Source: Spirochaetaceae bacterium
GTDB taxonomy: Bacteria; Spirochaetota; Spirochaetia; Treponematales; Rectinemataceae
DNA: 6,055 nt
Assembly (NCBI GenBank): GCA_016794765.1
Contig: JAEUJG010000562.1
Coordinates: 1 to 6,055 of the forward strand
Reading direction: 5' to 3'
The notes below the pieces were generated by a model. The model was not told the origin of the DNA, searched no databases, and was given only the letters and a program-made list of their open reading frames with translations. Of this stretch, positions 1 to 6,055 are shown one piece after another. The number at the start of each line of letters is the position of its first letter. Positions within the stretch are counted from its first letter, which is position 1. The translations under genes and the position numbers were made by a program.

Positions 1-945
1 GTCGTCGCCACGCTCGGCGACTCCTCCAGCCTCCAGGTCGGCGACTGGGCCATCGCCATCGGCAATCCCTTCGGATTCGTCTCGTCGGTGACCATCGGCG
101 TCATCAGCGCCCTCGGCCGCTCCCAGGGGCCCGACGGCAACATCTCCGACTTCATCCAGACCGACGCCTCGATCAACCGGGGCAATTCCGGCGGCGCCCT
201 CGTGAACATCCGCGGCGAAGTGGTCGGCATCAACACCTGGATCGCCTCGCCGACGGGAGGCAGCATCGGCCTCGGCTTCGCCATCCCCATCAACAACGCG
301 AAGAAGGCGATAGACGACTTCATCACCCGCGGCAAGGTCGAGTACGGTTGGCTCGGCGTCTCCCTGCGCGGCCTGGACAAGGCCAACGCCGAGGAACTCG
401 GCCTGCCGGATTCCAAGGGAGCCTTCGTGGCCCACGTCTTCAACGGCAGCCCGGCCGACAAGGCGGGCATCCTTCCCGGCGACGTCATCGTCGAAGCCAA
501 CGGCTCCGCGGTGAAGAGCCAGGACCAGGTCGTGCGCACGGTGGGCGACCTGGCGGCGGGCAAGACCGCTCCCTTCTCGGTCTACCGCGACGGCAAGCGC
601 CTCGAGCTCAAGGTCCTGATCGAAGCCCGCAAGGATTCCGTCGCTTCCAACGACGGCAACCTCTTCCCCGGCCTCGACGTCGTCTCCCTCGACTCTCCCG
701 AGATCGACAAGGACAAGTTGCCCAAGGGCGCCAAGGGCGTGGCGGTCGCCAACGTCTTCCCGAAGTCGCCCGCCGCCACCATCGGCGTCAAGCCCGGCGA
801 CATCGTCACCGCGGTCAACGAGAAGCCCGTGTCCACGCTCCGCGAGTTCTACCGCCTGCTCAACGACAAGCAGGCCAAGAAGCTTGCCTTCACCCTGCTT
901 CGCGACGGACAGGAAGTCTCGACGCTTGCATACGTGAAGAAGTGA
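1..945 (+). CDS. HtrA/Deg-family serine protease with two PDZ domains, 5'-truncated
   Basis: This is the C-terminal part of a periplasmic quality-control serine protease of the Deg/HtrA family, which degrades or holds misfolded envelope proteins. The frame is open from base 1 to the TGA at 943-945, giving 314 residues. The start, signal peptide or membrane anchor, and catalytic His and Asp lie upstream of the window. Numbering from the first codon, the protease part shows LGDSSSLQVGDWAIAIGNPFG, a VSALGR-like strand, and the catalytic serine in RGNSGGAL (Ser at residue 63, codon 187-189). PDZ1 starts near residue 115 (YGWLGVSLRG) and runs to about 210. PDZ2 runs from about 221 to the end (FPGLDVV, SPAATIGVKPGDIV). 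Two PDZ domains match DegP/DegQ-type rather than DegS-type proteins. The GTG at 88 is an internal Val codon between the conserved NPFG and TIGVISALGR motifs, not a start. Family assignment is secure; the exact paralogue (htrA, degP or degQ) is not. Confidence 0.96.
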   Translation, partial: VVATLGDSSSLQVGDWAIAIGNPFGFVSSVTIGVISALGRSQGPDGNISDFIQTDASINRGNSGGALVNIRGEVVGINTWIASPTGGSIGLGFAIPINNAKKAIDDFITRGKVEYGWLGVSLRGLDKANAEELGLPDSKGAFVAHVFNGSPADKAGILPGDVIVEANGSAVKSQDQVVRTVGDLAAGKTAPFSVYRDGKRLELKVLIEARKDSVASNDGNLFPGLDVVSLDSPEIDKDKLPKGAKGVAVANVFPKSPAATIGVKPGDIVTAVNEKPVSTLREFYRLLNDKQAKKLAFTLLRDGQEVSTLAYVKK

Positions 946-954
946 CGCTATAGT
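926..954 (+). promoter_or_regulatory. Candidate sigma-70-like promoter overlapping the protease stop codon
   Basis: A TTGCAT box at 926-931 (3 of 6 to the -35 consensus) is followed after exactly 17 bases by TATAGT at 949-954 (5 of 6 to TATAAT). The -10 box is one of few AT-rich hexamers in this region. Transcription would start near 960-962 and could feed the phosphoribosyltransferase operon through a leader of about 140 bases. That leader would begin with the hairpin at 966-1000. The -35 is weak and lies within the protease coding region, so chance occurrence is possible. Confidence 0.4.
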
Positions 955-965
955 CTTCCTTGAGG

Positions 966-1008
966 CAGCCGTCGGAAAACAAGGCCTTTTTCGGCGGCTG
1001 TTTCCATT
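966..1008 (+). terminator. Rho-independent-type hairpin after the protease gene
   Basis: Bases 966-979 pair with 987-1000 as a 14-bp stem with two G-U wobbles (972 with 994, 975 with 991) around a 7-base loop, CAAGGCC. The stem base is GC-rich (CAGCCG with CGGCTG) and is followed by TTTCCATT, an imperfect T tract. Lying 21 bases after the protease stop, it most simply ends that transcript. The poor T tract could make it leaky. In the reverse direction no T tract follows the stem, so it is read as a + strand terminator. Confidence 0.75.
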
Positions 1009-1082
1009 GACGCGGCGGCGCCGGCCTCTTGGGTCGACGCCGCGGCGAGCGATGGGCCATACAGCCCGAAAAGGGCGGCCCA

Positions 1083-1095
1083 AGGAAGAGCGAGG
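1083..1095 (+). promoter_or_regulatory. Shine-Dalgarno supporting the GTG start at 1101
   Basis: The purine-rich stretch AGGAAGAGCGAGG ends 5 bases before GTG at 1101-1103. GAGG (1092-1095) is at near-ideal spacing. This decides the start: the frame also stays open upstream to a TTG at 1029, but no ribosome-binding site precedes that codon. The 24 extra residues it would add are Arg/Gly-rich and do not resemble the start of a phosphoribosyltransferase. Confidence 0.7.
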
Positions 1096-1100
1096 TTACC

Positions 1101-1715
1101 GTGTCCACCGTTCGCAAGGAATTCGTGCCCTATAACGTCGTCCGCAACAACGCCCTCAAGATGGCGCACCGGATCCACCAGGAAGGCTTCGTGCCCGACG
1201 TGATCTACGTCTCCCTCCGGGGGGGCGCCTACATCGGCAACGTCATCAGCGAGTACTTCAAGATCGTCCGCAAGGACTCCCGTCCCATCTTTTACGCGGC
1301 GGTCGTGGCCCGCTCCTACGCGGACATCAACCAGCGCGAACAGGTGCGCGTCGACGGCTGGACCTACAGCCCCGAGTACCTGCGCAACGGCGACAAGGTC
1401 CTCCTCGTCGACGACATCTACGACTCCGGCCGCACCGTGAACCACCTTACCGAGATCATCCTCGAAAAGGGGCTTCCCCGCCGGGACGTCAAGGTGGCGG
1501 TGCACGACTTCAAGGTCTGCGAATACCGCGACGACCGCCTCCCCATCGTGCCGGATTACTGGTGCCGCCGCCACGTCATCACTCGGCCCGAGGACGAGGT
1601 CTGGATCCACTACATGAGCCACGAACTCGTCGGTCTTTCCGAGGAGGAGCTCAGGACCCACTACTATCCCGAGGATCCCGAACTCCAGGAAATCCTCCGC
1701 GTCCTCAAGAAGTAG
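1101..1715 (+). CDS. Phosphoribosyltransferase, type I (COG2236-like, purine-type)
   Basis: This is a cytoplasmic type I phosphoribosyltransferase of 204 residues, which would transfer ribose 5-phosphate between PRPP and a base or base-like acceptor. The diagnostic 13-residue PRPP-binding signature is present at about residues 100-113 (VLLVDDIYDSGRTV), with the acidic pair Asp104-Asp105. An upstream SLRGG loop lies at residues 38-42. The C-terminal part (PDYWCRRHV, then VWIHYMSHEL) resembles the hood region of xanthine/hypoxanthine-type proteins in COG2236, where a Pro-Asp-Tyr segment and an aromatic strand contact the purine. Guanine, hypoxanthine or xanthine is therefore the likely substrate, but specificity cannot be read from sequence alone. 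Length is normal for the family. The start is GTG at 1101 with a good Shine-Dalgarno. The next gene begins 4 bases after the TAG stop, so the two are almost certainly co-transcribed, an unusual pairing of a salvage-type enzyme with a large exported protein. Confidence 0.9.
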   Translation: MSTVRKEFVPYNVVRNNALKMAHRIHQEGFVPDVIYVSLRGGAYIGNVISEYFKIVRKDSRPIFYAAVVARSYADINQREQVRVDGWTYSPEYLRNGDKVLLVDDIYDSGRTVNHLTEIILEKGLPRRDVKVAVHDFKVCEYRDDRLPIVPDYWCRRHVITRPEDEVWIHYMSHELVGLSEEELRTHYYPEDPELQEILRVLKK

Positions 1716-1719
1716 GCCC

Positions 1720-4700
1720 ATGAGAACGAGCCCGCGAGCCGGAGCGATTTCTCCCGTCTTCGCCCTCGCGGCGCTCCTTGCCCTCGTTCCCGCGTGGGCG
1801 CCCTTCGCCGCCGCCCAGAGCCCTCCCGTTCCGGCGGTGCAGGCGGCGGGAGCGCCTCCCGCGCTTTCGCCCTCGGCCATCGCCGCGGTCCGCTTCCCCG
1901 CCTATTCCCCGGAAGGGGCCCCCGCCGTTTCCCCCGTCGATTTCGACATCCGCCCGCCCGCCCTCGCCGCCGCGGAATACGCCTATTTCCGTTTCGATCC
2001 GGCCGGCGCCTGGATACCCTTCGACCGCCCCTTGCGGCTGTCCGCCGCCCCCGGCGAAGAGCGCGCCTTCAGGCTCGAGACCCGGGTCGAAGGCCCCGCG
2101 GGCGCCCGCGACGCCTCGTTCGGCTATCGCGTCGACAAGCGCCCCCCGCAGCCACCCCGAGCCTCCCCCGATCCGGGCCTGTACCGCTCCCCCCTTCTCG
2201 TACTCCTCGCCGCCGAGGAAGGCGCCCGCCTGCGCTACGCCCTTCTCGACCAGGGAACGGCCAATCCCGTCTTCTACCTTTACGATCCCGCCCGCCCGCC
2301 CCGCCTGGAACCCCCGGCCAAGGGAAGCGCGACGCGCGTCCTCGTCGCCTATGCCGAGGACTCCGCCGGCAACCGCGGCGCCGTCCGGAGCTTCACCTAT
2401 CGCCTGGCGGAACGAGCTCTCGCCTTCGATCCGCCGCCGCCCGCCGCGCCCGCGCCGGCTCCGGTGGTCGACGCCCTCGCCGCGCTCGGCGAAGCGGAGA
2501 TCCAGGCCGGATCCGGGCGGACGAGCCTCATTCTCCGCGCCCCGGAGGGGCTCTCACTCTTCGCCGCGGTCGATCCGCCGGATCCGCTGGCGCCGGAGGC
2601 CTACGCCGCCCTTCCCTTTGTCGATGGCGCCTATCGCCTCGAGATGGCGGTGCCCTACGGCTTCGCGACCTCGGCGAAGGTCCACCTCGCCCTTGCCGAG
2701 GAGGGTGTCCTCAAGGTCCGGGCCGCCGCCGTCGAGCTCGCGATGGCCAACGCGGCCCAGCCGTACGCTCCCCCTCCCGCGCCGGGCGAGCCCTATCTCG
2801 TCCCCGGCGCTCCGGGCGGGCCGAGCTTCCTCTGCTTCCCGAACTACCCGGCCGATCTCTATGTGTCCCTCTCGCCGCACGCCGCGCCCGGCGCCGCGTC
2901 CTCCTCCACGCCGGCCGTCCGCGCCGCCTTCGAGCCCTATCGCGCGCCCCTCGTCCTCGCGGCCGGAACGGGCAGCGTCGAGCTCCGGTATTACGGCCTC
3001 GGTCCCGGCGGGCGGACGGAAACCCGTTCCCGCGTTTTCCCGCGGGCACCGGCGCTCCCCGAGCCGCGTCCCGTCGGCGTCTCCGACGGGGCTCTTCTGA
3101 GCGCCGCGGCGCGGCTCAAGGCCTCGGGGCCCGGCGTCCTTCGGTACGAGCTCGGGCGCGACGGCGCCCAACCCAAGGAACCCGGCGCCTCCTCGCCGGA
3201 GCTTGCCGGCGAACTTCTGGTGGATTGTCCGGCGGGTGAGGATCACGGCTTCACCCTCCGCTCCCGCGCTTTTTCCGGCGACCAACCGGAAGCGGCCGCG
3301 GGGGAGGGCGGGATCCTTTCCTTCAGGATCGACCGCCGCCCTCCCGAGGCTCCTCGCCTCCTGGAGGCCCCTCCGAGCCATGCCTCCGAATCGGTGGGTA
3401 TAAGCCTCGAAGCGGGAGAGGGGCTCATCTTCGCCTCCATCTCCGAAGACGGCGCGGAAGGCCCCTTCCTTCCCGTTTCCGCCCCCATCGTCCTCTCCGG
3501 ATCCCTGGAGAGGCCCGTCAGCTATCGCGTCAGGGCCTACGCCCGGGATGAGGCCGGCAACGCGTCTTCCCGCCTCGAGACGGAACCCATCATCGTCGAT
3601 CGGGCGACCCTCTACGTCGAAGCCGGGGCCCCTGAGGGCGGCGACGGGACGCCCGAACGTCCCCTCTCCAGCCTGGAAGCGGCGATCCGCGCCGCCGGGA
3701 CCCAAGGGCGGCGCCTCCTCCTCCTCCGCGGGAATTTCGCCCTCGCCGCTCCCTTGCGGCTCCACGAACCGCTCGAGATCCGCGGCGGGCATGGAGCGGA
3801 CTGGACGCGGGTCCCAGGCTTGCGCTCGCGGATCCAGCTCCCCGCCGCTCCCGCCGGCGCGTCCCAGGCCTCGCTGACCGTCCAGGGCGATTCCCTCAGG
3901 CTGTCTTCGCTCGAGCTTGTCCGCACCGGCGGGATCGGCCTTCCGGCCGCGGCGGGCAAGGAGAGCTCGGCCACGATGCTCGCCCTCGAGGGAGCGACGC
4001 TCCGCCTGGAGGACTGCCTGCTTGAGGGCGCCACGAAGGGCGACCTGCGCCTCCTCTTCCTCGATTACTCGCGCCTCGAGGCGCTGGGCTGCGAATTCTC
4101 CCTCCTTGACGCCAGGGCGGGCATCGCGATCGCCGGCAGGGGCGGCGCCATCGCGCTGTCTTCGTCCTTAATCCACGGCGACGCGGAGGTCGGCTACTTC
4201 ACCGCGATCGACCTTGAGGGCGGCTATCTCGCCGCGAACGATTCCCGTTTCGCCGGAAGGGCGGAACTCGGCGCCAGCCTCCTGTCCCTCCGCTCCGTCC
4301 GACTCGAGGCCGCGCGTTGCCTCCTCGAGGCCAAGGGAGGCGACGGCTTCCTCAGGCTCGGCCGCTTCGAGTCGGTCTCCGGCTACCTGGCGAGTTGCCG
4401 CGCCGTCGTCGATTGGTCGGGCGACGCCGTGTTGTTCGAGACCGTGGGCTTTGGCCCCGCCTTCGTCCATGCGAGCGTCACGGCCTCAGGCGGCCGCTTC
4501 CGCTTCTTCGACGCGACGGGAAGCGCGCCCGTCGTGAGGAATTCCCTCCTCGCGGCCCCAGCGTTTTCGGGTTCGACCCTCCTTCGCTCCAGCGCGGCGC
4601 CCCTGCCGGGGGACCTGGCGGCCAACGCCCTGTCCGGCTTCGACAGCTTGGTCCAAGGCGCCCTCGAGCTCAAGTCCCTGAAGTCGCTCAACGCCTTCAA

Positions 4701-5013
4701 CGCGGTATCCCTCGCCTTCGCGCGGAAGCCGAATCTCGAGGAATCGCCCGAACGGAGCTACGCCGCGGCGATGAAGGGACTGCCGCGCCTCTCGTCCTCC
4801 TCCGCCTGCCTGGGCGCCGGTCTTCCCCTGGCCGTCGCCGCCGGCAACCAGGCGGCCGCGACCCTGGCCCGCGGTCCGGGCGCCCTCCCCGGGGTGGAAG
4901 CGCCTCCCTCGACGCCCCTTCTCATCGCCTTGGCCCGCGACTTCAACGGCGCGGCCCGACCGGACGGAAAGAGCGGCGATCCCGACATCGGCGCGGACGA
5001 GCTTTCCGAATAA
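1720..5013 (+). CDS. Large secreted mosaic protein: Ig-like/chitobiase-C-like modules plus parallel beta-helix
   Basis: A 1097-residue exported protein of unknown function. Residues 1-32 form a Sec signal peptide (Arg at 2 and 6, hydrophobic core at about 10-31, cleavage AAA|QS after residue 32) with no lipobox cysteine. Residues about 45-630 look like six beta-sandwich modules of about 90 residues, roughly at 46-140, 138-232, 255-345, 360-445, 450-540 and 537-630. The second and sixth are clearly related: VDKRPP at 138 and AEDSAGN at 212 against IDRRPP at 537 and ARDEAGN at 608. The pattern recalls chitobiase/hexosaminidase C-terminal-type and bacterial Ig-like domains. From about 631 (LYVEAGAPEGGDGTPERPLS) a right-handed parallel beta-helix of pectate-lyase fold begins and ends with PDIGADELSE, a typical closing motif of such proteins. 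No catalytic set is recognised, so adhesion, polysaccharide binding or a surface scaffold role is inference. The ATG is 4 bases after the previous stop with only a weak AAGAAG/AGTAGG Shine-Dalgarno, suggesting translational coupling. Confidence 0.92.
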   Translation: MRTSPRAGAISPVFALAALLALVPAWAPFAAAQSPPVPAVQAAGAPPALSPSAIAAVRFPAYSPEGAPAVSPVDFDIRPPALAAAEYAYFRFDPAGAWIPFDRPLRLSAAPGEERAFRLETRVEGPAGARDASFGYRVDKRPPQPPRASPDPGLYRSPLLVLLAAEEGARLRYALLDQGTANPVFYLYDPARPPRLEPPAKGSATRVLVAYAEDSAGNRGAVRSFTYRLAERALAFDPPPPAAPAPAPVVDALAALGEAEIQAGSGRTSLILRAPEGLSLFAAVDPPDPLAPEAYAALPFVDGAYRLEMAVPYGFATSAKVHLALAEEGVLKVRAAAVELAMANAAQPYAPPPAPGEPYLVPGAPGGPSFLCFPNYPADLYVSLSPHAAPGAASSSTPAVRAAFEPYRAPLVLAAGTGSVELRYYGLGPGGRTETRSRVFPRAPALPEPRPVGVSDGALLSAAARLKASGPGVLRYELGRDGAQPKEPGASSPELAGELLVDCPAGEDHGFTLRSRAFSGDQPEAAAGEGGILSFRIDRRPPEAPRLLEAPPSHASESVGISLEAGEGLIFASISEDGAEGPFLPVSAPIVLSGSLERPVSYRVRAYARDEAGNASSRLETEPIIVDRATLYVEAGAPEGGDGTPERPLSSLEAAIRAAGTQGRRLLLLRGNFALAAPLRLHEPLEIRGGHGADWTRVPGLRSRIQLPAAPAGASQASLTVQGDSLRLSSLELVRTGGIGLPAAAGKESSATMLALEGATLRLEDCLLEGATKGDLRLLFLDYSRLEALGCEFSLLDARAGIAIAGRGGAIALSSSLIHGDAEVGYFTAIDLEGGYLAANDSRFAGRAELGASLLSLRSVRLEAARCLLEAKGGDGFLRLGRFESVSGYLASCRAVVDWSGDAVLFETVGFGPAFVHASVTASGGRFRFFDATGSAPVVRNSLLAAPAFSGSTLLRSSAAPLPGDLAANALSGFDSLVQGALELKSLKSLNAFNAVSLAFARKPNLEESPERSYAAAMKGLPRLSSSSACLGAGLPLAVAAGNQAAATLARGPGALPGVEAPPSTPLLIALARDFNGAARPDGKSGDPDIGADELSE

Positions 5014-5019
5014 GCGCGG

Positions 5020-5025
5020 TATATT
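5020..5025 (+). promoter_or_regulatory. Candidate -10 box for a leaderless transcript
   Basis: TATATT (5 of 6 to TATAAT) lies in the 20-base gap between two genes, in a short AT-rich patch unlike the surrounding GC-rich DNA. It ends 8 bases before the ATG at 5034, so initiation at normal spacing would fall at or next to the start codon. No recognisable -35 sits 16-18 bases upstream, and no Shine-Dalgarno lies in the gap. Leaderless genes with exactly this kind of start-proximal -10 box are established in some GC-rich bacteria such as Deinococcus. Confidence 0.4.
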
Positions 5026-5033
5026 TAACCTCG

Positions 5034-6055
5034 ATGCGAACCACATCCCTCAGAGTGTGCCTAAGCTCCTTCCTGCTGGCCGGGGGCGTTTGTCTGGTCG
5101 CCGCCGCTCCGGCCGCCGCGCAGTCGGCGGCTCCGGCCGCGGCTCCCCTGGCCTTCGCCGGCCTGCTTTCCGAGGCGAACGCCAAGAAGGCCCGGGGCCT
5201 CCTCTCCGAGCTCGACGCCGCCCGCAAGGGGATCGCGGCCCGAATGGACGCCGCCCGCGCCGCCCTGGCCAAGGCCGAGCAGGAAGCGCTCGTCGCGCGG
5301 GCCGTCGCGCGGGCCCGTCCCGAAGCGGCCACCGCCCTCGCTCCCGATTCATCCTACCGAGGAACGGAGGCCGCGGAGGCGGCGTATGCGGCGGCACGAT
5401 CCGCCTCGCTCGCCGCCGCCCGCGCCCTTGTGGAAGGAAGCGCCTTTGCCGAAGGAAAGAGCGTCGCCGATTTGGAAAAAGCCGCGGCCGCCAAGGCCGC
5501 CGAACTCGGCAAGCTCCTTCGAGGAGCCGGCCTTGGCGACAAGGGGACGGCGGCGGTGGAAAAAGAGCTTCTGCCCCGCCTGGCTTCCTTCGCCGAACTC
5601 TTCCCGGAGGCTTTCGAAGTCGGCGCCCTCTTGAAGAAATCGGGCGTCGAAGGCAAGGGCCTGTGGCTCGCCGCCCTTTCGCGCCTCGACGCCCGAAGCG
5701 CGGCCGCCTTTCTCGTGGAATCCCGCGCCGAAGCCTTGAAGCGCGCCCCCGCGGCGGCGGCGACGCTCGACCGCCTGGCCGCCGTCTTGGAAGCCGAGGC
5801 CCTCTGGCGCCGCGCCGCGCCGATCGCCCTTCACGCCGCCGCTGGCGATCCGGAAGGCCGCCTCGCCGCCTCGGTCCAGTCCTTCGCCGCCCTCGGTGAA
5901 GAGCGCGCCGCCGCCCTCCTCGCGGCCGCCGAGCGGGGACCTTGGCGGCTCGGCGGCCTGGGCAAGGGCACCAGCCTCCCCACCGGAGGGGAAGGGCCCG
6001 CCCGCCGTCTCGCGCGCCTCGCGGCCGCCCTGTCCGAACCGCGGCGGCGGAGTCT
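5034..6055 (+). CDS. Exported alanine-rich helical protein, 3'-truncated, function unknown
   Basis: The frame is open from ATG 5034 to the window end: 340 complete codons plus two bases, with no stop. The N-terminus is a Sec signal peptide (Arg at 2 and 7, hydrophobic stretch about 8-28, probable cleavage AAA|QS after residue 29). The cysteine at residue 20 is preceded by GGV, not a proper lipobox, so a lipoprotein is unlikely. The mature part is strongly alanine-rich with regular charged residues (LLSELDAARKGIAARMDAAR, KAEQEALVARAVARA), indicating long amphipathic helices and perhaps a coiled coil near residues 45-95. Further helical blocks could be TPR-like or a helical solenoid, but no family is recognised. 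Third positions are nearly all G or C except in the first ten codons, where CGA, ACA, AGA and CTA occur, which suits an unstructured initiation region. There is no Shine-Dalgarno. A function with the mosaic protein upstream is inferred from position and matching signal peptides only. Confidence 0.88.
   Translation, partial: MRTTSLRVCLSSFLLAGGVCLVAAAPAAAQSAAPAAAPLAFAGLLSEANAKKARGLLSELDAARKGIAARMDAARAALAKAEQEALVARAVARARPEAATALAPDSSYRGTEAAEAAYAAARSASLAAARALVEGSAFAEGKSVADLEKAAAAKAAELGKLLRGAGLGDKGTAAVEKELLPRLASFAELFPEAFEVGALLKKSGVEGKGLWLAALSRLDARSAAAFLVESRAEALKRAPAAAATLDRLAAVLEAEALWRRAAPIALHAAAGDPEGRLAASVQSFAALGEERAAALLAAAERGPWRLGGLGKGTSLPTGGEGPARRLARLAAALSEPRRRS

Noticed and set aside
88..945. 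Protease read as starting at GTG 88
   Set aside because: The frame is open from base 1 and the upstream codons encode the conserved LGDSSSLQVGDWAIAIGNPFG segment of HtrA, so GTG 88 is an internal valine of a truncated gene.
1012..1043. GCGGCG/CGCCGC inverted repeat in the leader
   Set aside because: Six-base GC-only arms are common by chance here and there is no T tract or matching regulatory motif, so it is not called a terminator or riboswitch.
1029..1100. N-terminal extension of the phosphoribosyltransferase from TTG 1029
   Set aside because: The start codon is TTG with no Shine-Dalgarno, and the added 24 residues are Arg/Gly-rich and unlike the family. GTG 1101 has a well-placed GAGG.
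1219..1225. Run of seven G bases within the phosphoribosyltransferase gene
   Set aside because: It could suggest slipped-strand phase variation, but seven G's falling in an Arg-Gly-Gly stretch are expected in such GC-rich coding DNA, and the run lies in a conserved loop of an enzyme not normally phase-variable.
948..1880. 310-residue open frame on the - strand
   Set aside because: It is the antisense of the phosphoribosyltransferase and the start of the mosaic gene. Its Val/Asp/Ala-rich composition is what GC-rich codons give on the opposite strand; no domain is seen.
1778..3239. Two long + strand frames overlapping the mosaic gene (to 3100 and 3239)
   Set aside because: Both are Arg/Pro/Ser-rich frame-shifted readings of the mosaic gene, without signal peptide or domain structure.
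2554..3792. 412-residue open frame on the - strand
   Set aside because: It lies wholly inside the mosaic gene, has Gly/Arg/Glu-rich low-complexity sequence and no recognisable domain; typical of long spurious frames in GC-rich DNA.
5057..5899. 280-residue + strand frame at the end of the window
   Set aside because: It is extremely Arg/Gly-rich. The overlapping frame from 5034 has a signal peptide, GC-rich third positions and helical sequence, and stays open to the window end.

Overview
The window is a very GC-rich bacterial segment. Every credible gene is on the + strand and strongly prefers G or C at third codon positions. It holds the 3' part of an HtrA/Deg-family periplasmic protease gene, a complete phosphoribosyltransferase gene, a very large exported mosaic protein gene, and the 5' part of another exported, alanine-rich helical protein gene. 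Nothing in the sequence fixes the organism. HtrA plus large Sec-exported proteins points to a diderm-type bacterium. A high-GC Spirochaetota member is my best guess from overall protein style, but this is weak inference and other GC-rich diderms fit.

Layout. Positions 1-945 encode the C-terminal 314 residues of the protease: the catalytic serine region followed by two PDZ domains. The intergenic stretch 946-1100 holds a strong hairpin terminator (966-1008). A sigma-70-like promoter (926-954) overlaps the protease stop codon just upstream of it. Positions 1101-1715 encode the phosphoribosyltransferase from a GTG start with a good Shine-Dalgarno. Only 4 bases later, 1720-5013 encodes a 1097-residue secreted protein, built of roughly six Ig-like or chitobiase-C-terminal-like beta modules followed by a right-handed parallel beta-helix. 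After 20 bases, 5034-6055 encodes at least 340 residues of a secreted, alanine-rich, probably helical protein that runs off the window. There is no Shine-Dalgarno before it, but an AT-rich -10-like box sits at leaderless distance.

Working together. The phosphoribosyltransferase and the mosaic gene are almost certainly co-transcribed, with the third exported protein either in the same unit or driven from its own start-proximal promoter. The two exported proteins carry signal peptides with the same cleavage motif (AAA|QS) and presumably act outside the cytoplasm. The protease belongs to a separate upstream unit closed by the terminator, although the promoter ahead of that terminator complicates this picture. 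No RNA genes, mobile elements, CRISPR arrays or attachment sites were seen.
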